64,000 nucleotides of DNA from Aspidapion aeneum (lineage: Eukaryota; Arthropoda; Insecta; Coleoptera; Brentidae), in the NCBI GenBank assembly GCA_963576565.1, contig OY755039.1, forward strand, positions 129,446,140-129,510,139. Reading direction: 5' to 3'. The translations under genes and the position numbers were made by a program. The notes under the pieces were generated by a model, which made no database searches, was not told the DNA's origin, and worked only from the letters and a program-made list of their open reading frames with translations. Numbering within the stretch: the first letter of the stretch is position 1; the number at the start of each line of letters is the position of its first letter. Shown here one piece after another: positions 22,621 through 33,344 of this stretch.

Positions 22621-22872
22621 TAAAAATTGCTGTTATTTAACCTGGCTTTATTTCAATATTTTTTTTACGGTGCGCACTCGCAAGGAGATCCCTATCACGC
22701 TCGAGAAGCGGCAAGTGCGCGGAAATGTTGGTGTATGTTGGTTTTGAAAAGGTTCAGATTGTAACCTGCAGGGAAAAGTGTCGCAGGAAGCTTATTCCCC
22801 AGCGATGCTGTTCTTCAGAGATATATTATCCATTATGTAATAATAAGAAGTAAATAGTTATTAGTATTATAA

Positions 22873-23018
22873 CAGTAGCGCACCCTGGAATATGTCTTGG
22901 GGGGGGGGGGGGGCCGAGGCCTTATGATGTCGTATTTCATGCTATTTTTTATGTTTATTCATGAAATATGTGGAAAAAATATACAAAAATCTTAGGCTTG
23001 GGGGGGGGGGCGCCCATG
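22873..23018. mobile_element. hAT MITE of the G-tract family, 146 bp
   Basis: Starts CAGTAGCGCACC and ends GGCGCCCATG, with poly-G runs inside each end and the shared core TTTATTCATGAAATATGTGG. ATTATAA flanks both sides (22866-22872, 23019-23025). Related copies are at 21499, 32170 and 40303. Confidence 0.8.
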
Positions 23019-23059
23019 ATTATAAGTTTGGATTTGTTTTGTTATAGAAATACTGGTAT

Positions 23060-23150
23060 ATGTATTAACATTTAAATGTATTTTTTATATTTATGTTTGT
23101 AATTTGAAATAGCATGATTTGCTAATATAGATTTATTCAATTCAATTCAA
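23060..23150 (+). mobile_element. LINE 3' tail with ATTCA repeats
   Basis: A/T-rich 3' UTR-like sequence ends in TTTATTCAATTCAATTCAA (about 23131-23149), a simple repeat of the kind that ends many insect LINEs. No coding part is attached. Confidence 0.5.
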
Positions 23151-23639
23151 CATAGTAAAGCATTTCTAACAACAAATGGCATTAGGAAAATACTAAGCGT
23201 TATGTGATAGACAATTCTCTCAAAGTTTTACGTAATTTATGAACGACCCCAATCGAACAGAATAAAATTAGTTTTAAATACAAATAGAAACATAGTCCGC
23301 GATTGCAGCGCTGTGCGCTACTGGAACTTGTTGGCTGCGCGGCCCTATCTTTTCGGCAGTCTCTTTTTATTTTGTCTCTGCACTGAACCGCGCCGCAAAT
23401 CCTTTATCTATTGCCGTATTCTATTGGGGAAATGAGTGCAGCACTAGTGCACAACTGGCTCGGTGTTTGCATTCCATTGACATGCACTTTTTCAGTTTTC
23501 GTATTCCATTGAGGAACTTATGAATTCAGTTTTGCACTGAGTGCGGCTTTTTTGACACCGGCTCTGAGGGCTTGTGCCGCACCGAAAACTTTTTCCCGCC
23601 ATTAATTTTAAACGCTTATTATTGTCGTGGGACGTAAAA

Positions 23640-23810
23640 ATGAGTGAAAATAAAGTTGTTAGCGATTTTTTATTATTTTCTTCGCTGCTAAGTAGTAGCA
23701 GCGATGAAGATGAAGAAGAACAGTTCTGTGCAATAAAAACAATGAGAACGGAAACCCCAAAAATAAAAAACTTTATTGAAAATGTGGTTTACCGATTTAA
23801 CAACAAACAG
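23640..23810 (+). CDS. First exon of a Harbinger-like transposase, copy 2
   Basis: Same 57-codon frame as at 15938-16108, ending at the same CAG|GTAAGTA donor. No catalytic exon follows within the element. If transcribed it could give a short acidic protein or be spliced into downstream sequence; neither can be decided here. Confidence 0.62.
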
Positions 23811-24070
23811 GTAAGTAGATTTGTATGGATTTGGTTGACTGGGGCCCTGGGGCTAATTTTCCGACAGTTGGGGTTTTCTGGCAGCTATGATTATAAGTAA
23901 AAATAAATGTATTTTTTAATTCAAGAAACACTTTCGGCTCGAGATGAGCACTGCAGAATTTCTCATAAATAAATTCAAGTAGCCTCAATTTTGTCCAAAA
24001 AAAGAACAAGGGGACGAAACCTCATTAGCGCTGAGGCACATGTCTTGCCATTTTTATGGTATGTTAAAAT

Positions 24071-24104
24071 CAAGGACTGTACACAGAGCTGTGTACAGTC
24101 CTTG
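24071..24104. repeat. 34-bp perfect palindrome (copy 2 version)
   Basis: Arms CAAGGACTGTACACAG and CTGTGTACAGTCCTTG around AG form a fully paired 34-bp palindrome. Copy 1 has lost (or this copy has gained) one CA, leaving its arms unequal. The same degenerate 9-bp direct repeats flank it. Confidence 0.85.
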
Positions 24105-24909
24105 TGCTAAAACACCCTTACGTTTAGCTGTTAGGTTAGGTTATGTTCTTGTTGAATGGAAATTTGTTCAAATATATTTTCTTCAAAAACTTTTTTAAAC
24201 AATTTTCCTTATGAAAAAAATGACTTTCAAAGAAAATTTTTTTGAACAAAAAAAAATTAATAAAATGTTTTCAAACAATTTTTTGTTTGAAGGAAATGTT
24301 TTTATATAATTTTCCTTTTCAAGAAAATGTTATTGAAGTATTAATATTACTTTCGAACAAATGGATTTTGAACAACATGTTTTTGACCAAATTCCGCAAG
24401 GCAGGAAAGTTAGGTTTAGTTGAAAGGAACTTGTGAAATATTATATATGTATACAAGGTGTTTCGAATACTTATGTTCAAATTTTGGGAGCATAAAGTAC
24501 ACTTCTGGTTAGGGTTTTTTGAAAAACAAGCGCGAAATATAGATAACTACTCTATCTGTTGGTATACGAGCACAAGCCTGCATTCAACAAGGAGGTGGGC
24601 ATTTTTAAAATATTCTTATTAACTTTTTTTAAATAAAATCATTATTTATTTATTTGACGAATTTTATTTATCTTGGGATAATATTTATCGGCGTGTAACT
24701 TTGAAACAAATAAAAATAGATATTGGCGTTGGCCTGATAAAACTACAGGTTGTGTGACATTTTTTTCAAAAATAAGATTTTTGCATAATCAATTTGCCCT
24801 ATTCATATAGGATATACTATAAAAAATTATTTGCAAGAAAATGTTATATTAACGTTGCTTAAAGCAAGAATAAAAAAGAAGTTCTACAGCTCATAATGGC
24901 ATACCACAC

Positions 24910-24957
24910 TAAGGTCACTATATCACGATGTTAGGAACTTCGTGATATAGTGACCTT
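24910..24957. repeat. 48-bp palindromic insertion with 9-bp TSD (copy 2)
   Basis: Identical to 17206-17253, with ATACCACAC at 24901-24909 and 24958-24966. The insertion therefore predates amplification of the Harbinger element. Confidence 0.85.
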
Positions 24958-25089
24958 ATACCACACGAGTGCAATTTTTCATTTTCCGCGTGTTCCATTG
25001 AAACTGCACTCGGTGCAAATTTTTGACAGCACCGTTTCAGTGCCAGTCCACCACCAGTGCTGCACTCATTTTCCCAATGGAATACGGCA

Positions 25090-25352
25090 TAAGTTGCATG
25101 GAATCTCGTTGGTGTGAACCGAAAACGCGTGCAGCTTTTGAAGATTCATTCAATTTCAAGGTCGACACTCGCGATTCAAAAAACCCCTTGCATCAAAAAA
25201 CCTGCATGGGCATGCATTGGTCGAAACAGGGTATTTATATATATTATAATCTATAATCTTTGGGGTATTTGTTCCGTGTTAATAACAAAATCTAACTTTT
25301 GTTTACAAAAATCAGCTGGACCACCAGTGACGTGGAAAATTCGACATAAGTA
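25090..25352. other. No feature seen
   Basis: No recognisable coding frame or repeat borders. Short open frames here lack motifs. Confidence 0.5.
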
Positions 25353-25815
25353 GCTGCGTTTGGTATTTGCATCTCAGACGTGACGGATTTTTGGTCACGT
25401 GATTACAGATTAGTCTGACCAAATTGGGATTAACGAACGATCCAGATCAAATCGATCAAATTTTTATAAATCTAACCAAAAATATTATATACATGTTGCA
25501 ACTCATGCCCAGCTATAATTTTGACAAAATTTTCCTGTGATGTCGGAAATTTTTGTTGTCTTCAACATCAAATAATTCGATTTCAATCTTTTTAGATAAA
25601 AAAATTATTTTTGTAAACAAAACAAATACACAATATACGTCACAATCTCAGATTAATCTGTTTCGTCGATCAAAATGTACGGAGCAACCAGATTTACGTC
25701 CGACTAGTCTGAGCAGAATTACCGAACGATTCAGATCTACCTCCCCTAGATCTAGATGGAATTAACGAACGATTTCGAACAAAAAGATTAATCCGACGTA
25801 AATACCGAACGCAGC
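25353..25815. mobile_element. MITE with GCTGCGTTYGGTATTT TIRs
   Basis: GCTGCGTTTGGTATTTGC (left) and TAAATACCGAACGCAGC (right) are inverted, and TA flanks each end, as in Tc1/mariner-type insertion. Internal repeats of the kind CCGAACGATTCAGATC occur. An inverted, left-truncated copy lies at 44566-45075, so it is a true family. No coding content. Confidence 0.8.
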
Positions 25816-25817
25816 TA

Positions 25818-26308
25818 TATATATAAGATCCGAACACCGGTCTATTCTATCCAAGGACTATAGACATAAAGGAGTGCAATGCTCGATTGTTTTTTGATTT
25901 CAAAAATTATCCTAGTTTGCCAATTTAATCTTTTTTTATCTTTAATAATAACAAAATTAACAATGATGCAGGACACTTAACTTGGAACACCCTGTATATA
26001 TGCCAGTACGACAATCTCTGTAGATACCTATTTTTTCATTTAACTTGACCTACAATTAAAAGCTTCATAAGATTTTTTTAAATAAAGTTTGCAAAATTTT
26101 CACCCTGTAGGTATAATATTTATATATTCCATATCATAATTTTTGAGATAACTTTTTGACAGTTATCAGCTGTTTACCATAACAAATAGCATAGGCCAAC
26201 GAAAAAAAGGTGTCTCAAAAATAATGATATGAACCTTAGTACCTTTTAGTGTTTTGTGGGTACCTTATAGGTAGTGACCTAAATAAAGGTCTCAAGTTAG
26301 GCATTTCA
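25818..26308. other. No gene; isolated element ends
   Basis: ACACCCTGTATATA near 25987 and CACCCTGTAGG near 26100 look like ends of decayed DNA elements. Nothing else is recognisable. Confidence 0.45.
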
Positions 26309-26563
26309 TTAACCGTTTCAGGACGGGACCTCTCAGATATTTTTTTGCCACCTGGACGGCAGTTGTTGTTGTGTCAGCGGGACGGGTGTCACACATTTGT
26401 GACACTTTTAAAAAGCAGATTTAAAAAAATAAATTTACAGAAATATATTTTATTGCAACCGAACCGAACCGACATCTTGACTTAAACTGTTGTTAAATCG
26501 TGGCTAAAACAATAAACAGCGATGCTTACCCCGCTCAATAAGCAACCGCGAGGCAGACGTGCC

Positions 26564-27199
26564 ACCAGTCGTTAAATACCGAGATGAATTCCAAGACGTG
26601 CGCAAGCGTTGATCTGTCACTTCTGCCAACCAATCAACTGAGAGCAGCAAAACTTTAATAATTCCCAGTTCTTTTTGATGAAAATTCGCCGTTTTTGTGC
26701 TGTGAAAATGCCGGTGACGTGCAAGTTGTGTGACAAATTATTTAGTGCCCAATTTAATTTGAATAAACACTGTCAAAGTAAACATGGCATACAAAAACAA
26801 AGGTATTTCCATGCAGAAAGTGTTTTTATGTTTAGATGCCTAGAATGTAAATGCTCCTTCCCAAAAAACTTGGATCTATGTGATCATTTGAAATACAAAC
26901 ACAATCAAGACATACTTGAAGAAACATTGGAGTTAAGAGTCAATACTCCCATGGCAAAACAAAATAAACGTGAAATGCATAAGATCATATAGAAGAAATA
27001 CTGCATATACCTAAATATTAATCGCAGCACATAGATATTGTATATTTTTGAAATCAGAAAGAAAAGACGAATCTTAAAATTCAAAAATATACAGGGTGTC
27101 CCTCTAAAAAATCGCGCCAATAATTTAAATTAGACATTTTGACGTTAATTTTGGCGCATGCTCCTTTGATGGAATTCATCTCGGTATTTAACGACTCGT
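26564..27199 (+). mobile_element. Zinc-finger-encoding element, copy 1 (636 bp)
   Basis: The right TIR GGTATTTAACGACTCGT mirrors the left ACCAGTCGTTAAATACC, extending inward through GAGATGAATTCC. The 8-bp TSD GACGTGCC is exact (26556-26563, 27200-27207). It encodes one short two-finger protein and nothing else. A longer copy at 42765 has its own different 8-bp TSD, confirming the borders. An 8-bp TSD fits hAT, P or Merlin; the TIR does not settle it. Confidence 0.88.
26678..26992 (+). CDS. Two-finger C2H2 zinc finger protein of a DNA element
   Basis: 104 codons from ATG 26678 (an alternative ATG at 26708 gives MPVTCKLC). Finger 1 reads CKLCDKLF...NKHCQSKH and finger 2 CLECKCSF...DHLKYKH; both fit C-X2-C-X12-H-X4-H. 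The tail is short and basic. Paired C2H2 fingers bind DNA, so it may recognise the element's own ends or be the N-terminal exon of a lost transposase. Upstream within 115 bases lies the TIR, so the promoter must be very compact. It is intact here but carries a nonsense codon in copy 2. Confidence 0.75.
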   Translation: MKIRRFCAVKMPVTCKLCDKLFSAQFNLNKHCQSKHGIQKQRYFHAESVFMFRCLECKCSFPKNLDLCDHLKYKHNQDILEETLELRVNTPMAKQNKREMHKII

Positions 27200-27282
27200 G
27201 ACGTGCCGTGTTGCAGAGTGTCAATATATCGACGGCGTCACACCGGTAAGACAGTCGGCCGTCCGACAAGCAAACTTCTTAC

Positions 27283-27412
27283 ACCCGGTTCCCACCTACG
27301 ACTTTCTCGTGGGTGCCCGCTCAGGCGTCATATGATCTCAATATGAGATGTTATGACAGTCATGTGACGCGGGCGCGGGGACGCACGAGAAAGTCGTAGG
27401 TGGGAACCGGGT
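27283..27412. mobile_element. 130-bp palindromic MITE with 29-bp perfect arms
   Basis: ACCCGGTTCCCACCTACGAC at the left end is the start of a 29-base arm whose exact reverse complement ends at 27412. The 72-base centre is weakly symmetrical. No clear TSD, so the superfamily is open. It is nested in the piggyBac-like element. Confidence 0.85.
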
Positions 27413-27631
27413 TTTAAGCGGTGTGACGCTCGTCTGGCTGGCAAAACATATTTTAAATTTTGTCTTATGTGTTATGACACCCGCTTAGCAGGCGAATGAA
27501 TAGGTGTCATAAATATGTGACACCCGTCTGTGTGCCACTATTTTATGTTGTCACATAAGCTGTGACATCCGTCCTGAAAGGGTTAAGCTTAAGGTCCCAG
27601 TCATATTTTAATAAATTAAAACAAAAACTAG

Positions 27632-28181
27632 TTTAAATTGGACCCAGTTTTGTAAAAAGTGTGTTTTGCAGAAAATTAGAAAATATATTTTTTAAATAAA
27701 TTAATTGTTTTCGCCAAGACATTGAGAAACCGCTATATTTAAACCCTTTTTTTTTTGTTTGAATACTTTCAAAAAACTTGCTTTTTTAGGTGTGGCATTG
27801 ATTTTTTCGGGCTTGGATGCTTTCTGCAAAACGGAAAATTAGGACCCAGTTTTGTAAAAAGCAACTAACCCACACAAAGTGTGGCTTGGATGATTTCTGC
27901 AAAACAGAAATTTTGTAATCAACAGCAAAACAGAAATGGTAAAAAAAAAACAAGTAATTTGTCGGCCAAGTGGTTTGGATTGTCTCTGCAGAAAAATAAT
28001 TCAAGATTAATAAATAGGTATTTCTTTTAATAGTAGATTTTGAGCTTGAATCGCTAAGATAGCATTTGGTCGTTTTATGCAAAATGAAGAATCGGTCAAA
28101 ACAAATCGAAAAATAACGTTAGCTCTAATTTCACTAATATGTGGGTTGGTCGCTTTCTGCAAAACTGGGCCCAATTTAGTT
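27632..28181. mobile_element. Probable MITE with TTTCTGCAAAAC repeats
   Basis: TTTAAATTGGACCCAGTTTTG on the left faces CAAAACTGGGCCCAATTTAG on the right. The phrase TTTCTGCAAAAC recurs at about 27820, 27892 and 28152 inside. Borders and TSD are not clear. Confidence 0.45.
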
Positions 28182-28240
28182 TAAGTATGTTTTTAAATGA
28201 AAATTCTTATTAATTTACCCTTCTAGATTCTAGAGCAATT

Positions 28241-28450
28241 GCAAAAACGTCTTTACTCTCAATAAACAAACTCAAAGCTTCGAATTAAATCAAAAAAGGG
28301 TTCTTGCAAAAACTTCTTTACTTTCGATAAAGTCACTTTTCTAACTCAAAGCTTCGAATTAAATAAAAAAGGGGTCTTACAGAAATTTCTTTACTTTCGA
28401 TAGAGTCGTTTTTCTAACTCAAAGCTTCGAATTAATTTAAAAAAGGTCTT
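28241..28450. repeat. Three tandem ~70-bp units
   Basis: AACTCAAAGCTTCGAATTAA recurs near 28270, 28336 and 28416, each followed by A-rich sequence and TCTTTACTTTCGAT. Units differ by a few bases. Confidence 0.8.
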
Positions 28451-29201
28451 TCCCATACAATATAATGCGTTTTGTCCGTATTTTGCCCTCACTAGCCATC
28501 TGACTGTGGAATCACTTCGCCCAAGGACTATACCACTGGTGCTAAATCCTTTGTTTGCGTTCGTTGTATATGATGTTATTCGTATTTTCAACAGAGTTTT
28601 GTTGATATTTCACTGAATAGTTTGTGTTTTTTGGATTGTTTCAGTGCAGTGCTACTAAGAAAAGACATTCAAATAAACATTTTCACGTTTGGTTTGTTAA
28701 CAGTGTGTAAAAATTCGATTCAGGACAGAGAAGAACGTTTGTTTACAGGGTAAAAAAAATGGCCACGATTTTCTCAGCAAATGGGCTTCTTGTTTAATAA
28801 TATCTATCAAGGAAATTACAAAAGATTGTGAAATGAAAAGGAATATTTTTCTAAATTAAATATTATTATTTATATTAATATTTTTAATTTATTGTATGTA
28901 TCTGTAGTTTTCTGTTTTTTTGTAAAAATGTAATAATAAATACTTTTTTTATGTTCTATAGTCCCGTTTTTTAATTATCTAATTAATAATCTCTTAACAT
29001 GCTCTAAAAAGCGGATGTAATAATTAAACTATACATTATGTGCATTTTTTTTCTCTTTGTTTTTTGTCTGTTTGTTAAGAACAATATTTGTGCTTTTCCT
29101 TTTTTAAATAAATTAATAAATTTTTCGTCTACCTATATTTCCGTTTTTAATTATTATCGCAAAATAATTTCTTTACGTACTTTTAAAACAATTGGACAAA
29201 T
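28451..29201. other. No feature seen
   Basis: A/T-rich interval with no repeat borders or motif-bearing frame. Confidence 0.55.
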
Positions 29202-29203
29202 TA

Positions 29204-29945
29204 TACAGGGTGTCCCATAACTTGGGGGCCATAGTGCAGCAGGTGATAGAGGTGAGAGAGATTATTTCTGAAAAAAAAGTTTATATAACATGGGGTCAAC
29301 ACATATCTGTTTTTAAGATATAGGATTTTTAATGTTAGAGGAGTGGGGGAAAAAGGGTTTTGCAAAAAAAAGAAAATCTATCACAGACAGCTGAATACTC
29401 AGCAAATTGTGATTCAAAAATGTAATACTCCTTTTTTTAATAAAGTTACAAGTTAAGAAGATACAGGCTGTCAAAATTACCTCCAAAAATGTATAAAAAA
29501 TAATAATTTTTTTTAAATTAATTTTTGCTTACTTATTCGTTTAAAAAATATCAATAATATTTTATTTATTATTATGTGTCGCTAAAGGTTTGTTTTTATT
29601 AACAAAAAATATAAAAAAAACATTGCGTTTAATATGGCATTTATAAAAGTTTATACCAAAAAAAATATTTTTTTCTAAAAAAAATTGACCGACTAATTTT
29701 TTTCAAAATAAGTTTTATTTCAATTTATTGCTCTTGTTCTGATACACGACTTTACCCAATTTCATGTTTTACTGCGTTTTTTGAAAAAGTTATTATCAAA
29801 AAAGTTTAAAAAATTGCTAAATTTGATGCTCTGTATCTCTACAAAGAAAGAGTTTTGACCCATGCATTATAGGAACTTTTTTATCAGACATGACCTCCTC
29901 TATCACCTGTTGGCCTATGGCCCCTAAGTTATGGGACACCCTGTA
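29204..29945. mobile_element. MITE with TACAGGGTGTCCC TIRs, 742 bp
   Basis: TACAGGGTGTCCCATAACTT (left) and AAGTTATGGGACACCCTGTA (right) are exact inverses, and symmetry continues inward through GGGGCCATAG and CAGGTGATAGAGG for about 60 bases. TA flanks both sides. No coding frame. A relative with the same terminal 13 bases is at 43362-44244. Confidence 0.9.
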
Positions 29946-29947
29946 TA

Positions 29948-30122
29948 GGTACTACATTATGTGTAGCTTTTTTTTCACTTTAAGTATTTAAATTAAATTT
30001 ATTTAACAAATATTTCAAATATAAAATCATTTATCATCCCTGTAAAGACAATATTTTTAAATGTACAATGCCTCATAAAATTTAATTGGCATAAAGAAAA
30101 TAGCTCTAAAAGCACATAAAAT
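29948..30122. other. No feature seen
   Basis: Short A/T-rich gap between two elements. Confidence 0.5.
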
Positions 30123-30477
30123 CCAATTAGCTTGTCTAACGAACTGTCACGATCAGCTGTTTTTCGATCCAAGATGGTCGCCATAGGACAAACAAAGCGT
30201 TTTCCCATAAGCCGCAATGTTAACAAAAACGTAATTTAAAAAAAAAGTGAAGCGATTTAATTTACAACAAAGAAGCTGTTTTAAGTATTGAACCTTTGTA
30301 CACATGGGAAAAATGCGTTTTTCTTAAAAAAAATCAATTGAAGCCAGTAAATCTCAAATAAAAGGGACCATGTTTTGTTCAAAAGTCAGGTTATGTTTTT
30401 ATTTACTTTTGTTTTTTTTAACTTTTTTTCCAGTTTTTTACTCAGTTTGAAACATTATTATTAGTTTCTGTGCTGTT

Positions 30478-30603
30478 ATGAATTGTGGCAGCTGGGGAGA
30501 GCTTGATAATGTTAGTTTTGATGGAATGCCAAGTATTTTGACCTTAAAAAATCATTTAAATGAACTAGGTATCAGCTCAAAGAAGGGAAAAGAAAGTGGA
30601 TAA
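30478..30603 (+). CDS. 41-codon frame in element A, unrecognised
   Basis: ATG to TAA, starting MNCGSWGELDNVSF and ending ISSKKGKESG. It lies just inside the left arm, where a first exon of a transposase would be expected by analogy with the Harbinger and zinc-finger elements. The inverted copy has a 4-base insertion that breaks the frame. No family is recognised; it may be chance. Confidence 0.35.
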   Translation: MNCGSWGELDNVSFDGMPSILTLKNHLNELGISSKKGKESG

Positions 30604-32169
30604 GTGCTCTATTACCTGACTTAACAGAGGATAAATTAAAATATTCGAAAGTTTTTTGTCAGGTTTGTTTTGGATAAATGTGTAACTGCCATTTTGGCAA
30701 TATTTTCTATTGGGATCTTTTTTGTGCTTGAGTGGACCTTTTGCAGAAGTGTAACATAGAATTGTGTTAAAATGTAAGAAATATTTCACTATGATTTTTT
30801 TACTATTCTAGGCAAGCAACTTTCAAAACTAGAATACAGCAATGATCATGACTGGGTCTCTCCTGAATGGAGTATTGTTTCAAAACGGTTGAAAATTTTT
30901 TAAAATAATGGTTGAAAAAAGGGTCCAGAGAAGAAAGAAAAGGAAAACAATATGAGGTTAAAGTGTGAATAATGAGCTGAACCAAATTTGTACACAATCC
31001 TACATAACTCTCAAATAATCTTTTGGTAGTGTAGCACCTTGTATAGTGTCAAGTGAAGTCCTGTATCATTTAAGTTTCTTTTTCTTTAATAAATATTTAT
31101 TTTACAGACCTCAAAACAGTTTAGAATAAACTGGTGAATTTGACAATCTCCCTAACTCAAACCTCTTTTTATCTTCAACTATTTTGGTGCAAATTTTCCT
31201 TTATTTCCATGCTTTTTGACACCTTAAACTTGTACACCGTAAAATTTGTATAGTATCTGACTGGACCTACTACAAGTCCTGTTGTGAAATTTCTATGGTA
31301 CTGTTCTGAGCTTATTACCAAAAAAAATTTTTTATGGCATCATTAATAATAGATGGAAAAAAAAGTAATCTTTGTTGACTTTGATGACCACAAGAAAAAC
31401 AAATAAGTTCTCTCAGATATTTTTTTCAATTTCTCTCAAAAAAACTTGGGTTCTAATACTCCTAATGGGTCATATGCTGTTACGCCCAATTGTAGAGTAG
31501 AGTATATATTTATTTGCATAAACTTTTAGATACATAATTGAGCAAATATTGTTACAAAAAAACAGTAATAAAAGTAATAGTAACAGTAGTAATACAACAG
31601 CGAATATTGCACTGTTGTAAAATTTGAACAGTACTTACTGTTGTGAGCTGATGAACCTTAGGTTTGACCGTACTTAAGCCCTATGTATTATAGTTCATGG
31701 AAAATCATATGGTGATGTACGGTGTGTGAGGCCAATGACAAGGAAGAACTGTATTTTAATTTTGCAAGTTTTTTTTTTATTTAATGTTTACTTATATTTT
31801 TTTAAATATTAACATATTTTGTAAAGTACTTATTAGAAGTTTGCTTGACCAATCTCGGTTGGAACTCATATGTGCATATTGATCTGTTGGACTGACCTAC
31901 CTATAAGTTGTGCCTCTTTTTCATATCACTACTGGAGGGTTAAAACAATTAAACTTTGTCCAAACCTAAAAATCATAGTGAAATATTTTTCACAGTTTAA
32001 CGCTATAGAAGGCCTATTACTTAGCAAAAAGTTTAGTCAAGTACAACAAAAGATCCTAATAGAAAACCTGAATCTGATGAGAAAAGTTTAGTCTATTTCA
32101 ATTTCGTCTCTGTTAAGTGAGCCTTGAAGTGAGCTCTTTGAATAGAACTGCTTTCCCCTACCTTGGGCA

Positions 32170-32335
32170 ACCTTTAGGGGCCCGATACCTTTGGAGGGGC
32201 CCCAGAGGTCTCATGATGTACTTTATGCTATTTTTTTTGTTTATTCATGAAATATATGGAAAATATCTACAAAAATATGTGGTTTGGGGGGGGTCCGGGC
32301 CCCTAGCCCCCCGCCCCCTTGGTGCGCCCATGTAA
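32170..32335 (+). mobile_element. G-tract hAT-like segment within element A
   Basis: It has the core TTTATTCATGAAATATATGG between G/C runs and ends with GGTGCGCCCATG, matching the 146-bp MITEs at 21499 and 22873. The same segment is present in element B (about 40303-40460), so it became part of the element before the copies separated. Confidence 0.65.
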
Positions 32336-33344
32336 TAATTCAAACAAAGTGAAAAAACTAGAAAAAAAGTGAAAAAAAAAACAAATTAAACAAAAACATA
32401 ACCTACTTTTTTGAAGAAAACATGGTCCCTTTTATTTCAGATTTTCTCGCTTTAGTTTAATATTTTTAGGAAAAACGCATTTTTCCCATATGCACAAAGG
32501 ATCTGTTCTTAAAAATGATTAATTTTTGAGACTAAAGCTCTTGTCGTTTTTGTAAAATTTACGTTTTTGTTAACATTACGGCTTATGGGAAATCGGTTTG
32601 TTTGTCCTATGGAAGACATCTTGGATTTGATCATATTTTTTGTTAGACAGCCCTATATAACGATGGGCGCGCTGTCTGCCCAGCACAAGTGGTGACGTAA
32701 CAGCGAGTTTGACCTTGAACATCGATTGCAGACAGATTCGGCAACTGAGCAATCCTGTCTAGTGTATAATCGTTGTATTCTATCCACCGTGCGATCCAAG
32801 CGCGAAGCGATTCTCTTCTAACGCAGCCTTCGTAAACTAACGAGCCACGAACCAGAAAAGGCAACATCGCAAATTGGCCGGCTGGGAGGCCGATATTTAC
32901 ATGGGAGATATAAACATCTGCTATTTGTTTTGATTGTAGTTTGGCGATTTTGTATTTTTTTTTGTAAAAACTAATAAACTGTGTTTAGGCGTGTTACATT
33001 TAATTTTTAAAACAAACAAAACATTTGGAAATCAATATCAGTGGCTATTATTCATGTTAAAAAATATGTAACAAAACCTAGAATAAACAGAAGAGAAATT
33101 ACTTTTAAACAATTTGTGAGAACAACCCTAAAGTTCGATTCATAGTACCGTGAAGTAAGCAGTATGAAGTGAGCAGTAAGAAATAAAAATGGTTCCTTTC
33201 TTACTGCTAAGTTATTACTGTCAAGTTTGAACAACAGGATGTTTGTGGGATAGTTTCTTATGTCTGACTGCTTACTTTACAGAACTATGAATCTAGTTTA
33301 AGTGGTAACATGTTAATTTAAACTTTAAATGAACTTACCTTTTT

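Larger units (their letters stand above)
21339..22637. repeat. Large inverted repeat of two LINE 3' fragments
   Basis: The arm 21339-21949 is repeated in inverse orientation at 22141-22637 around a 191-base spacer. Both arms begin (outer side) with LINE coding sequence and meet at GTGCCAGGCAC / GTGCCTGGCAC. Arm 1 carries a hAT MITE that arm 2 lacks; arm 2 carries a short insertion containing CCACGGATCACC near 22251. This is a head-to-head arrangement of the same LINE tail or a duplicated palindrome. Confidence 0.85.
23412..25089 (+). mobile_element. Harbinger-type element, copy 2
   Basis: The 1678-bp copy is nearly identical to 15710-17385. The only difference I saw is an extra CA in the short internal palindrome. 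Right flank TAA matches the expected target, but the left flank reads TAT, so the TSD is imperfect here. It carries the same first exon and both nested palindromes. Confidence 0.88.
26313..27582. mobile_element. piggyBac-like element with nested insertions
   Basis: CCGTTTCAGGACGG (left) and CCGTCCTGAAAGGG (right) are TIRs with one mismatch, and TTAA stands on both sides (26309-26312, 27583-27586), the piggyBac target. GACGGGTGTCACA-type motifs repeat just inside both ends. No transposase remains. A zinc-finger-encoding element (26564-27199) and a 130-bp palindrome (27283-27412) are inserted in it. Kolobok elements also use TTAA, so the superfamily is likely but not certain. Confidence 0.78.
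30123..32656 (+). mobile_element. Foldback-type element A (2534 bp)
   Basis: About 330 bases at each end are inverted copies of each other (starting CCAATTAGCTTGTCTAAC on the left; ending GTTAGACAGCCCTATA on the right), with shared blocks such as TTAACAAAAACGT and AAGGGACCATGTTTT. An inverted second copy (39955-42579) defines both borders. It contains a 41-codon frame near its left arm and a G-tract hAT-like segment near its right arm. The superfamily is not recognised. Confidence 0.82.
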
